Positions 33,740 to 46,600 of a stretch of DNA of 64,000 bases are shown in pieces; positions within the stretch are counted from its first letter, which is position 1; each line of letters starts with the position of its first letter. The notes below the pieces were generated by a model, which searched no databases, was not told the DNA's origin, and saw only the letters and a list, made by a program, of their open reading frames with translations. The position numbers and the translations under genes are program-made. This DNA comes from Orthonyx spaldingii (taxonomy: Eukaryota > Chordata > Aves > Passeriformes > Orthonychidae): contig VZTJ01004517.1 in NCBI GenBank assembly GCA_013397795.1, positions 56,653 through 120,652 on the forward strand. The letters run 5' to 3'.

Positions 33740-34650
33740 AAGCACAATCCTGTCCCAATAGAGGAGGATAAAAAATGTACTAAGAGATCAGGCTAGTTAA
33801 ACTGTGAACTCTTCATTGACATCTAAACCAAGAAGAAAGACTAGAGAGTGGAAACTAGATCAGATCACTAAAAATGAATATAAAAAGACAAGTGACTGAT
33901 CAAGTGAAAACATCAGAAGGAAAAAACATGAATGAAGTGTCGTGAAAAAGCATCAGGGATGATTTGGAATTCTCAGAACTTTCAATTCCTGTCTTAAAAG
34001 GAAGACGAAGACAGACCAAAGTCCATACTTTTCTGCTAGCTAATGGATAGGAAAAGTGAATAACAAAGAATGTCAAGAAGGCAAATTGTGGTTTTGAGAA
34101 TGTCTTCACCAAAAAGGTCAGCTGTGACCTAATGCAGCTATGGACAGAAAAAAAGGGTAAGACCTCTGAGTGCAATATGGAAAGAACAAATTAGAGAGCA
34201 AGATAGGTGAATTAGATGTTTTTAACTCACCTGGTCTGATAAACTTTATGTTAAGATAATGCATGAAGACCCAAAGGAAGGAAGCCTCTTGGAACTGGGA
34301 ACAACTTTGTGCCCCTGGGGAGAATGGATTATGTCTTTACTGAAGGGAACAAAAAAGGATACAAGACATAACACAGTAATTATTCTATTGTCAGTTTTAT
34401 TTCAATTGCTGGGGAAAAAAAAGAAAAAACCAATCAGAAAATGAAATTATTAGAAGCTGTGGAAAAGTAACTAGAGATGGGCAGAAGCAGCAGACTTGGG
34501 TTTCTTGAGAGGAAATCGTGCCAGCCCAGTATAATTTTCTTCTATAGTAGCAGCTGGGTTTTTGGATAGAACAACAAAAATAAAATCAAATATTTAGGCT
34601 TCTGTATGATGATCGCCTAAGAAAGTTAATGATATCTGTCTCCTATTACA
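33740..34650 (+). mobile_element. Ancient CR1/L3 LINE, ORF2 reverse-transcriptase region
   Basis: The DNA follows the sense of CR1-family ORF2 across the start of the reverse transcriptase. Landmarks in order are AGTGGAAACTAGATCAGATC, AATGTCTTCACCAAAAAGGT CAGCTGTGACC, AGATGTTTTTAACTCACCTG GTCTGATAAAC, GGATACAAGACATAACACAG, GGGTTTCTTGAGAGGAAATC and TTTTGGATAGAAC. In intact relatives these correspond to the K(S/T)PGPD(G/E), (N)YRP(I/V)SLTS and HGF motifs. Here all frames are broken by stops and indels. It is much older than the 3'-end CR1 fragments nearby, and no 3' end is attached. Confidence 0.75.
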
Positions 34651-37600
34651 GAAACTGACAGACCTAACAGATTGCTGGGTTTGTTTATACTTAATTTATG
34701 CAGTTCTTTGAAAAGCAGCTGATTGTCCATTTGATTTTCTTGAACTTTTATTGTTGCCCACGGAGCAAAAAAAATGCACTATGAATTTGAATTAATAAAA
34801 GTAGTGATCTGAAAACTTTGAAATGATTTAAACCCACATTTCAAAACCATTACAGGCAGAGGGACTGAGGCTAGCTTTAAAGGATGTGCAACAGGTGAAG
34901 AAGCTCAGGATTGGGCTTGAGAAATACTGAACATGCTACCAAAATCACATTATATAAAAATATGTATGAGTGTTAGTTTCTGTGAAGAAATGAAGAAGTT
35001 AATTGCCTTAAAACGGAAACTAAAAATTTCTTTCTGAAGAAACAAAAAAACCTCAGTACCCCAGTTGTCTGGATTCAAGAGTCACATTTTTGCCCTTTAC
35101 GGTCATTTCCTTTTTTAAGCCTTATTGCTTGGTGTTGCCATGGCTACCGATCATGAACTGAAATCGCTGTGTAATATAGTTTATTTCCAGCCGTAATTGT
35201 ACTCTAGCACTCAGTTTTGAGCAATTAAAGCAGACAGGCTATAAGGTGGACTTGACAAAAGCCTCTAAACCTATGGGTGGTAAAATGTGCTGGAGTTTAC
35301 AGGTTGCTTTTTTTTGACTTACAAGGTGCATTAGTATCGTTACAGATAAAGCCTACTGTGTAGTAAGTCTGATTGTTAATGACATCAATTCTTGGAGTTG
35401 ATTTGCTAAAGAAAAAGGGCAGAGAGCCAAGCTCCATCCTTGTAATACTCATTCCTCCAATCCTGAAAAAATTAATTTTTCTGCTTTCTACTTTGTTTGA
35501 GTAGAAATCCTTCATCTGTTTTGGCATAGAGCATGTTTTGTGAATAGAGTATTTTCTGTTTCCTCAAATATCAAGTCTAGCCTCCACACATGAGTTGCAC
35601 CTTGCCAAGTGAATGGTACCAGGTCAATAGAAAATCTGGAAATAAAGGGAATAAACACACTGACAGACAAGTAATTTTTGTGTTTTAAGAAGGCAGAGCT
35701 TTATTTTTACTTGTGATTATTTCCCATTGCACAGGTCCAAATTATATCATTATTTCTAATATATTTGCAGTGATATAGGTAGGCTAGGTTCAAATGGCGA
35801 AGACATTATTACTTAGTGCTTCTCTATGACATTGCTACTTAGTGCTGCCTGGTGACTTTAATGGTTGTCTAATTCCTTCTTTTCTGTTTGCCTGTTTTGG
35901 TAATAACAGTCCCATGCAAAAGGCTTCACATCAGACCAGCTCATGCTCTGCTCTGAGAATAAGCATGGTCAGGCTAAAATAAGTCTGCTCTGGGACAAGA
36001 GTGAGTCAGCAACATTCCTTCTGGGTAGGAAATGTGTCAAGACCCCACCATAACCTGTTAAGACAGTGGGAGATGCTGTCCTCCACATGTGATAAAATGG
36101 ATAGAAGATTTGCCTATTTAAAAAACGCAGGATGCTACCTGCCTGGCCACCTACTCACACACTCCTGCTCAGATGATTGTGTTCTGAAGCCATTTTTTTT
36201 GTGTCTGTAGTGACTACAGCATCACTTACTGTTTCCTGGAGTCACTATCCTACCACCAAGTTGTTTTGGTTCAATACAAGAGAAATAGTTTTCATTTGAA
36301 ACCTGCTTCTCCTCAGAGAGATCTTGTGTAGCTTAAGGAGATAATGGTTGCAAAAAACATGGAGATTGTAAGCTGAAAATTAGTTTATATTTCACATTTT
36401 CTCATAGTTTTATTGTTTTTTTCCAGTGCTCACATTTGTGTCTGGTAGAGTTCTTGCAGGTGATTGAAGAGATTTTGCTCTGCAGTATAAATCATGGCAA
36501 AATAAAAGCTAATTCACACAATTAGCTGGACTCAGACTGTTCTCACTTAAGTACCTGTGAGTAATCTGACTGTGAGGAACTGATTAAAAAAGCCAGTCAG
36601 AGTCTCACTGTACAAATGAGATGAACTTTAGATTTCCAAACCTAAGTGAGCTAAATTTCAATACCACTTGCTCTCTGAATCTCTGTGCATCCACACTACT
36701 GCATATTTGGTTCCCAGAGTAAGTACAGGAACCTCATGATTTCAGTACTTTAAAAGCAGACAGAATTCAGACTACTTCTATACCCCACCCTTTTAGGGAC
36801 AATCTTGCAAACAGATCATCTATGCAATACTGAACTTCGTATATCACCTTAAGAATGGGGATGTATGCTGGTACAAGTGTCTAATATATACTCATGTAAG
36901 CATCTGTAAGCTGGATGTCTAACTCTGAGCTGGTTACTTTATGTTGTCTTTACAGTTTCTGGAGGGAAAAAGTTACCTAGGAGCCACCACCCTCCACAAA
37001 ATGTGTCTGAGATCTAAGTGGCAGAATTGTCACTCAGCTCCCTACAAAGAGTTCTCTTGTCATCCTCTGTCTCTCCTGGACTTGTGCTGTCATTTGCTTT
37101 GCTGCACTGGCACTGACCCTGAGCAGATGAACCCCCTCTGTGTTGCTTGAATTTGTTCACCCAGGAGCAGGTGTTTTCTTCTGGTTTAGGTCTCTGCCAG
37201 ATTAACTCAGAATGGTCCATAGAAAAGACTCACAAGTGCTGAGTTCAGAACAGTGCACGTAGTGGGAGTACAAGGATGGATTTGCGAGGTGATGGGGCCC
37301 TCAGGGTAGCTCAGTTAGCTTGGTTCCCTGCATTTTGGATAGGCAGGCCCTGGGTGCATATTAAGGAGCACATCAAACTTTTTCTGTTGCATTCACAAAT
37401 TAGCCCAAAGCCTGTATCTGTGTAAAAGCTTTTGCCAAAGTCTGTGAAGGTGCTAGGAAGGTTTACTCTTTTATCTCAAGATCTGCACTCAGAATACAAT
37501 GATATTCCCTGAGTATTTTCACTTATCACTGACTACAGATCTGCTGGGAAAGAGGCCACCTGAAAAGGACTTATTTAACTTCTTCAAGCAGTCCTCAGAG

Positions 37601-38919
37601 AACTGCTGGAAATCCAAGTTAATTCATTTAGCTTGTCCTTCCTCTGTTCTGAAACTCCAGTGCCACTCACTGTTATACAGAAATCCTCTTGTCTCTATGA
37701 ACCTTCTTCCTGTTCCTCTGTGCTGTGATCACATCAGATATTCCCAAACTGGTTATAAAAAGTATCTATATTTGCATATGCAGGCATCTTTTTCTATCGT
37801 TTTCCTAAAAGTATTCAAAGCCTATTTTCAAGTGTCTCTTACACTACTGATTCTCTGCATGTCTGTGTCTGTTCCTGGGGACTTCTAAAAGCCTCATTTT
37901 GCTGGAAAGCAGCACTGACATAAGATTAACTGGCTCTTTACAGATTCAATGAAGGGAATTCATTGGGAATTCCCATTCAAAGGGAAAATGGACAACCCTC
38001 CTAACAGACTGATGCTGTTCTCAATTCACTGGTCAGAGGTCTGCAGAGGGCCTTCTGGTGGATTTGGAAGCTTGTTGCTGTCACACCTGACTGCCTACTG
38101 ACCTACCCATCACCTGCTGTGCAAGTAGTCAGAACTGAAATTCACCCAACGCTTTGCTTAAAATCACTCTGGACCAAATGCCATCTGGACCTACCCTCAC
38201 ATAACTCTAAAGCAACCTTAAAAAACAGAGCACACTTTTATTCTGACACTCACACTTTTATAGCTGACAGCACTGTTGAAATTGACATCCCTCATTGAAA
38301 ACGTTATGTGTCCAAAGAACATTTTATAACAACTATGAAGGAAACAGCTAATCCTACACACTAGAGAACTAAGTTATAGTAAAATAGTTCACTGCTTTTC
38401 TAATTACCTCATAGTAATGTAGTCAGTTCAAATGTGGGGGTAACATTTCTGCCAAAATATAGAATGAAAGGTAATTTTTATTATTTTTTTCCCAGCCATT
38501 TTGACATTGAAAATTTTAGATTAATTACTAGATGACAGGGATCAAAGGCAAATCAGTTAAGTCACTTCCCAAAGACAGCTTTTGATAATGCTCTTTTCAG
38601 TGTTGTTCTCTGATTAAAAATATTAATAAATTTGGTTATCTAAAGAGAAAGGGGAGGGAATGGGCGAGGAGTTGAAAGATATTTTAATGCAGATTGGTCT
38701 TCATTTACGTAGATTGAAGGTAATTATGGAAAACAACTAACTTGATTTTATAAAGAAATCCCAGACTGCCTCCAGATAATGTATTGCTAATGCTAATACA
38801 GGCAACTTTCAGTTTTCCTTCTCTGGACTAAGAGCAACATTTTATACCCAGGGTGATATGACCCCCCCTTTTCATGTCTAAGCTTGACAGTAGAGTCACG
38901 GCATCATTGAACCCCATGG
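34651..38919. other. AT-rich stretch, one regulatory candidate
   Basis: The X-box-like site at 35134 is listed separately. A 129-codon plus frame at 37499-37888 has no known domain, and a tRNA-like phrase near 37310 was rejected. Confidence 0.4.
35134..35147 (+). promoter_or_regulatory. RFX X-box-like site
   Basis: GTTGCCATGGCTAC differs by one base from the symmetric RFX X-box form GTTGCCATGGCAAC. RFX factors bind such sites in promoters and enhancers, notably of ciliary and neural genes. The surrounding 35100-35280 is CpG-containing and complex compared with its surroundings, as conserved non-coding elements often are. Function is inferred only. Confidence 0.3.
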
Positions 38920-39215
38920 TTCCATTCTGTTCTGGAGTTTGGATGGGACCTCTGGGGGTTGTTTGTTTAACCCCATGCTTAAAGCAGCAGCAAGGGCCTC
39001 GTTCAGCAGAACTTTGAAGACTTCTAAACTTAAGAGATTCTACAGTCCTTTTGGAAAATCTGTTCCAGCACTGAACTGCCCACAGGGTGAAAATATTTTC
39101 TTGCATCTAATTGGAAATACTCTTGTCGCAACCTGTGCCTGTTTCCCCTTGTGCTTTTGCTCCTTGCCTCCAAGAAGAGTGTCAATTTTCTATATAGCAA
39201 AGCTGGAAGTTACTT
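38920..39215 (-). mobile_element. Old CR1 LINE, 3' region
   Basis: GAGTTTGGATGGGACCTCTG, TTTAACCCCATGCTTAAAGC AG, TTCCAGCACTGAACTGCCC, AATATTTTCTTGCATCTAAT TGGAAAT and TTGTCGCAACCTGTGCC match the antisense of an old CR1 subfamily (compare CAACCCCCTGCTCAAAGCAG and TTGCAACTTGTGTCC). The tail and most of the ORF are lost. The plus frame of 123 codons at 38939-39310 is antisense and has no meaning. Confidence 0.78.
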
Positions 39216-42200
39216 TCACAGGAAAGCTAATCCATGTCCCTGGATTAGTTCTCAGGAGAACTAAAAACCCTAGTATTCTCCTAGTATTCTTCCTGACAAA
39301 AGTTTCCTGAGATTATCTTTAAAACATTCAGTAATGAAGATGCCACAACTTAGGGATCTTATTGATGCTTATTGATCTTTGTGTTAGGAACACACTCCAT
39401 AATATTTAAATTATATCTTGTCCTTCAGAAAATTAATTATTATATTCTTTCACTGTCTGGAAATGAAAAATCATATATCACTAACCTTTCACTATATTTT
39501 CAATTCTTTTCACTATATTTTCAATACTGAATTTTTGTCATGTTCTCCTATACTTATTTCTTATTCCAAAAATAAACTGAATTACCTCTGCGTTGATGGA
39601 TAGATCACATTTTCTAAATCTCTCAGTATTCCTGTTATTCTTCTTAGTGTGGCTGCACCTCTGGTAAAGTTTAGTGCCCTGAGCTACATAGAGACAAAAA
39701 GATTAATTGCTTCATAAGTTCTGCAGAAGACAGTCCTGTTCATTGGGGATGGTGATTTGTTTTGTTTATAACAACATTGCATTTTAGTCTTGTCATACAG
39801 TTTGTGGTCCACAACAGACTTTAATACTCCAAGGTATTCTATCTTTTTTTGGTCTTTTCTTTTTTATATATGGTCCTTTTTGTGTAGTTGCTTTTTTCTT
39901 TCACTGGGTTGGTCCTTGATGTTTATTGATTCTTAGGTTGGACTTCTTTGTTGTTATTGTTTTAAAACCCTTTCTTTTGATTCTCAAGTAATTATCTTAA
40001 CGTCTAATCCTGTCCTCAGTGGTGTTTATAGTCTGCTTTGTGCCTTAGTGTCTACATACTTTGTAAAAGATTTTGTCCATCAACTTTTCCATTAATCAAA
40101 ATATTCATTGGCACTCTGGTGAGTGCCCTGATAGATCTCACTTGACGTGCTGTGCCAATTTGGTGTGATCTACTAATATTTACTCTGGAATATTTTGCTG
40201 CAAAGCCACCTTTTGACAATTTTATCTAGACCATTTTTCTTCCATTTTCTTGAAAGGATGTTAGAGAATGTGGGGACCTAAGACAGCATTTGGGGCCTCC
40301 AAAACATCAGTCTAAACAATTTTCTTTACAAGCATTCTGAGACTACAATGTTCCCTAGCACCTAGATCTTCCTGTTTTCAAACACATACTGTCTAGCTGA
40401 GAGTTAGCTCCTATCTAAATCCATTGAGGATCTGGAAACTCTGCATAGAGAGTCTCACTTTCTGAGGGGTCTATTGAAACAGGAGCACCTCCACACACAT
40501 TGACAAAATCTTACCCCAAGACGTTCTCCTGTTCGTCAGCATAGCCGTATCCTTTCCCTGCACAACAACAGCTTTGTGACAAACACTCTTCCTTAAGCCT
40601 CCCTGTGTCTTCGCTGTGGGTTTTGCCAATAGACCAGTGTCAGCTCTGTGGGTGATTTTCTTACACCTCTAGACAATACATGGTATGCCAGCAAAATCCT
40701 GTGGCGGAGACCTGGCTTCAATTTCTTGAGTTTCAAACAATGTGTTTGCTTTTAAAAGCCTCCTCCCTTCCCCTCGGCTCTAAATTTACACTTGTCATTT
40801 GAGTGGTGACTCATACCCTTCTGACTCAGCCGCATCTAATCAGTGGCCTATTGAAAAAAAAATTTTTCTCTGACTTTGAAGAGCCGTGTGTCAGTTTGCA
40901 CACTAACCACCAATTCATACTCTTAACAGCCAACATGAAGAACAATCTAGACAGTCAGCCCTTCATCTAAGTTCTGAATTGATAGTGCCCAAACTGCATA
41001 TTTGCTCTGAGCTTGTCAAGTTCAAATAGTTTTGCAGCCCCGAGAAGAGTTTTATTATCTTTCAATGGCAGGAAGGCAAAATGATTTGGGCTTTTTTTTT
41101 TTTTTTGCTTGGGGCTTCCTCCATGCCAGGCCAACAGACTCAGAGAAGCAAGAATGTAGTGCACATTTGGGAGTCAGAGTCAGAGTCCTGCCCAGACATT
41201 GACAATCTCTTATCTGCTCGTGTGCAGGTGGACTCTACGTGTCTCTACACTAGCATTTTAGTTCAGATCAGGACTAGGTATTTTAAATTAGCCCTGTCTT
41301 ACACTTCCCATCTTCTGTTTCACATCACAGAGCATTCATGGAAGACAGAAACTGGATTCCATCTGGCTAAAGCCAGAATGGAAGATAAACTCTAGGTGTG
41401 CATCTATTTCACTACAGCCACTAATGTATGTACATCCCAGGGAAACAAGTTATAGATGGCCCTGAAATACATACCATGTCCATAGAAAGTGTTTCTCTCA
41501 ACAGATCCATGTTGGGCTGCACTACTTGCCAGTGGGGACATAGGCTTTGTTGATCATAGTAGTTCCTTCCACCCATCTCCAAGTTCCTTAGGCATGCTTA
41601 CTCCCTCATCCCTGGCCGTGTGTTTATGCTGTTTTCCTAGCAGTGCATTGAGGCATTTCTGAGCAAGTCCTTTTCAGGAGCTAAGTCACAGAAAAGTTAT
41701 GTACTATTTTGGGATGGCAATTTTCTGTAATCATTGTAAAACAACTAAGTCAAGGTTAATTGTTTTCTTGAGGTCTTCTGTATTTCCTTTGGCTTTTTGG
41801 TCTCACATTGAACAGGTTTGTTTTCTTTTTAAGAAGTCAAACAGCTGAAATGATTCTCCAAAACACCTAATTAAATTGTACAGTCTTTGTTACAAACTTC
41901 GTGTGTTTTCACTTTCCTTTTGAAGTCTATTAAAATATGTCCCTCTCATACATTTTTTCTTTAGGTGGAGCTCTGGTGTTTTCAGCACCAGTTAAAAGGA
42001 TTCACAGGCACCTGCTCCTGAAAATACAGAGTTAATGAGAAATCATATAATGGTAGTGAAAAAAAAAACCATCATATTTCTGACTTTTCTTTGTATTCTG
42101 GTAGTGATCGTCTGTGATTCAGGATGAAATGCTCTTTTAACATTCTCATGCTATCCTCCCTTTCAGAGAGTTGTAGTTCTGGTAGGGCTTTTCCTTGCTC

Positions 42201-43594
42201 CCACTTACTTTTACATTCAAATTAGCCAGAAAGGAAGTGGCTTCAATGAAATATCTATTTTAAAGTGTGTCCATTTAAAAGAGCAGAAAAGGATTGTAAC
42301 AGTTTCTATGCCGGCCTGGATATATATTACAACCATCAGAATTAACCTAAACTCTGTCCTTCATTACGAAGAGTGGCCAAAGACATCTACCTTTCGTCAT
42401 ATTAAAAATATCACAATGCTTACAGATTGCTTTAATGTAAACTTATAGAATTTATGAAATATGGCAAGAGAGAAGGGATTCATTGTTTTGGTGAAAAGGA
42501 GCCTATTCAATGTAGGTAGCTCAATCAGACTGTGCAACAGGGAAGGAACAATTTACTTTCCGCCTAAGGAGGATGGCAGTATAAGTCTCTAGAAATTCTG
42601 TAATCACTTGACTTGACAGCATCAAGATTTCCTGCTCACAAAAAATGTAATAAGCCAAAGAAGGACAGTGATAACATCAATCACAAGCAGTGACCTTGAT
42701 ATAATTTCAACATGTCATTGGCAGCACATCATAAAATGCAGCAGACTAAAAATAATTGAATAGTTCTCAAAAATTCAAACTAAAAAAATAAATGGTTGTT
42801 AGAGGAAAGCCAAATATTATTTATCATTTCTTTTTTTCCCTGATAAAATCTCCTTGCCTTAAAAGTTTGAGATCTTCTTTTTATTTTATGACTTGCTTCA
42901 ACGTGTAGCCCCAAACATTTGAAAATGAAGATTATATGAAGGACAATTCTGTATTGATGTTATTCTCTGAATTTAGATTCAAAAGGATGAATCCCAGGAT
43001 TTTAAAATCCTTCTGAAAGTTTGCAATTTTTCAAGTGGAAAAAGTATTTTCATATTTTTCATGTTTTGATTATTATCTTTAAAATTAACAACAAAATAAT
43101 AAAAATAAGGAAATTGAGACAGCAAAAGAGATTGACTAGAGATACAGAGCCATGTCTCAGTTTCATGATTCAATTTTTTTTAATATCACTATTTGTTTAG
43201 AATTTTACATTTCAAAAAACTTTATGCAGAAAAGTTTTGTGTTGAGCTCTATAGTCACCAAGTTTTTTCTAACAGTTCAGCTTGTTCTTTGTCTTTTATT
43301 TTTAAAAACTGAAACTTTTTCCTGCCTATAAAAGCTCCAGGAATACTTTGGCAAATAGAAATTTTGACACATGTTCTTATGAATGTACATGTGGTTTTCT
43401 TTCTCTGACATCATTATTACTATTTCCTCAAATTCAGTGCTTTCAAAAAAATGGGTTTTGACAGTATACAACACCTGTTGGCTAATACTGAGTTATGAAG
43501 AACTTCAAGAGAGAGATTCATTCCACCTTTGTTATGGGAAACTGAGATAATGAAGCAAAGAAAGAGTGATACACTTAGGAAGGCCTTTGGGGTC
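39216..43594. other. AT-rich stretch with small simple repeats
   Basis: Holds a 20-bp tandem pair at 39486-39526 (CTTTCACTATATTTTCAATT), a T15 run at 41092-41106 and a short GAGTCA repeat near 41172-41190. A denser, T-rich section at 39600-40700 could be very old LINE antisense, but no landmark was firm. Confidence 0.4.
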
Positions 43595-43690
43595 TAAAGA
43601 TGGATTTTCCATCCTTGAAGCTCTTCAGAATTTCTTGGTTGAAACAATCTGTTCAAACTTCAGTTATTGTAATATTCTATGATTCTTTCT
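43595..43690 (+). mobile_element. CR1 LINE, short degenerate 3' end
   Basis: CCATCCTTGAAGCTCTTCAG AATTTC is the sense CR1 phrase that precedes the 3' end. After a deletion of the middle, ATATTCTATGATTCTTTC closes it like the octamer tail. Confidence 0.5.
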
Positions 43691-46600
43691 TTCCTAAAGG
43701 ACAAAAATACTGAAAAATATATTTTTCCTTCTCAGGCTGAAGCAAGCTCTGGAGACTATGCAGACCTCATTAGAAGACAAATAATCCTTTTCCATTGGCT
43801 CCTTACCTATCAGCTTGTCCTAGAGTTGTGAAACTCTGCTTGATTATTTCCCTGGGAGCCTTGAGTCTTATTTGGCCTATAATACAGGATAAACGAACTT
43901 ATAGCCCTACCTCACATGGGTTTGATGAGAATGAAGGGACTGTACGTTGTGAGATAGCACGGCAATAAAATTAGCTCAATAACCATAGTAATTCCATGAA
44001 ATATCCTGACTTGCTGCAATAAAAACTTGCCTTCCTGGTTGCTCAGACATTTCTGAGTAAGGTGTTGTCCCAGGGACAGTGCGAACTGCATCTCATATTT
44101 CATGAGCATCCTCTCAGTGATGGGCTTCACTTCCTTCACCTGTCTGAAGACAGCATCCTGTAATTGGACTACTGAGAATGATGAATGGATTGTTTTGGTT
44201 TGCAGTCATGTGGAATGGTTCAAGACAGTTTCTTCAAACCATTCTCCTTCGCTCAGTCAAAGCTATGCAACAGTGTGAAACAGGGTAGTGAAAGGTCTCT
44301 GTGCCTGAGTTTTGTGCTGAAAACTTCTTAAACTGAAGGTGGGGACTGATCCAACAGCCTGGGCCATCCTTCGCAGCCTGTTCTCCATCAGTCTCTTCTT
44401 CCCAAACAGGCTTATAGCCTTATTCACTTACCTGCCCTCCAGGAGAAGTCCATTAGCTCTTCAATATTCTTTCTGTATCAGATCTTGACAAGCCATATTA
44501 CTTTCCTAGTACCTGGTAAAAAAACAGTTTCCAATGAATGTTCCACCTGTGATTGTCTTTCTCTCTTGGAACTGTTTACCTTATGACTACCATTTTTCTT
44601 CTTTTGTTTGCTTTATAGCTCCTCTGTTTTGACGTTCATGTGACAGAATTATAGCAAGTGATGGACTAAATTCAGTTATACATATTATTCATAGAAATGA
44701 TATAGCTCTAAGACTCTAGCCTGTAATTTTTTCTTGAGTGATGAGAGGGCATGCTGTGGTTAAAACCTAATGTGCTGATAAATAAATTGCAACTGTCATA
44801 CTTTGATGCCATGCAGATATTGGCAGCATTTTCCAAAAGCAAAAGTAAGGCTATTTTCAACAAGTTATTGAAGGGGGAGGATTTGAAAGGATCACCGCAA
44901 ATCGGATAGAAAAGATGGAAATAGATTTTGTTGATTCAAATATAGAGGGCATGATAACAGAGTGTATGTTAGAGGTACTTCAGTCAGATAATCAGCCTTT
45001 ACATCAAAGTGCAGAGGATTTAAAACTCAAATAGAAATAAAGGGAGACAGAGAAGGGAAGAGGGAAGCTTCTTCCCTGTGACCACCGAGTAGAGTCCCAG
45101 AGCACTGCTTCTGGGGAGGCAGTGGCTGTCCAGTGCATCAGGTGGTAAGGATGAAAAAGACAAAGTACCTGACGATTTTTGTCATAGTCTTTCCCTAGCA
45201 TTACATACAGTTCATTCTGAGCCACTCCTAGTCCCCATTGTTTCCACTTCTGATGCTATTAGCTCTGAGGGGAGTATACTAAGAGGGTGCAAATTTTGCA
45301 TATTAGCTACTGTGCACATAAATTATTGGATCATATTGTTTAATGGTTTAAATTGCTGCTCTTTATTTTGTTATTCAATATTTAGTTTTCTCCAATATGA
45401 ACCAAGGTATACAAAAGAAGAGGTAAGGATTGAGGATAAAGAGGAGCAAAATGGTAGTTGCTTCCCATGAGAACTCACCCTGAAAACACTATTGGAGTTT
45501 TGAGGTGCAGGGCCAGGAGGACAATGCAAGAATAAAACACAAAAAAGGACCACTACTGAGACTTAAAAGTACACGTGAAAATGTAAAGCTGAGAGTAGCA
45601 TAAGGCAGTACCACTTTGTTTCATATATTTCTCACGTTTATTTGTGAAATATCAGCTAAATCAATAAACATTCCTCTTCCAGTTTCACCTGGACTTTAAA
45701 AAGGTCTTTATCACTTGACAGCTATCATTAGCAGCTTCCCTAAATGGCTGTTTCAGCCCCAGGTGACTGTACAATCTCATATGTGAATACATAATCTAAT
45801 ATTTTCTATGTGGCTATAAAAAAAAATTGCAAGCGTATTACTTCCACAACATTTTCTCTGAGTTGTTTTAACCAATTATTTTCTACTATCCATATGTCTG
45901 TTTTCCGTAACCTACTGCTGCTCAGGTGTTTTTTTTGTCTAAACTTAGAAGGCTCTTCAGGCAAGAAATTTTTTTTTACTGTGTATTTGCAGAGTACCAT
46001 CACACCCAAGGAACCAGGCAGTACAACAGCAAAAATAAAAAATAACAGAATAAAATATGTGATGTTGCCACAACATTTATGAAAGTTAATGCACAACAGT
46101 CCATAGTTGAGTACGTCCCCTTCATAAGCATCTTAGTCAGTCTTTTCAGCCGTTATTTAGCCTTTTTATTAATATGGGTCATGGATGAACACTGGTGAGA
46201 CTGGTGGCTCTGCTCTGCACAGTGTAAGAGCAGAGTGCCCCACCAAAGCACAAGGAAGTGCCTTTGCATCTTCTGGGCCATTATTTGGTTATGGGAAACA
46301 GTCTTAGATGAAGAGTGGCCAGTAGACACACTAGTTTTTGTGAGAGGCGTAGTACTGAAAACCGATGGGAAAACTGTAATTTTAATTTAAAAAAAAATGC
46401 CAAACTCTAAGTTGTCTCTGAGATTCCTCATTAAAGGAATAAGACTTCTGCATAAGTTATCATTCCAAACCAGAGCTGAAATGTTGGATATTATTTTCAT
46501 AGAAATGTGACCTTTCACAAGATCTTGGAAGAATCTGACATTTGAAAAAGAATGAGGTTCAAGTGGAAGGTGGTGAAAGTGGATGAAAGTGAGTATTTGT

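Noticed and set aside
37305..37380. tRNA-like phrase GGTAGCTCAGTTAGCTTGG
   Set aside because: It resembles a D-arm/A-box, but there is no B-box (GGTTCGANTCC), no anticodon arm and no acceptor stem pairing in the expected distance.
38939..39310. 123-codon plus frame
   Set aside because: It is antisense to an old CR1 fragment.
44430..44516. Minus-strand pair of strong splice signals (CTGTTTTTTTACCAG and GGGCAG|GTAAGTG)
   Set aside because: The roughly 83 nt between them contain stops in all three frames, so it is not a coding exon. A non-coding RNA exon is possible but unsupported.
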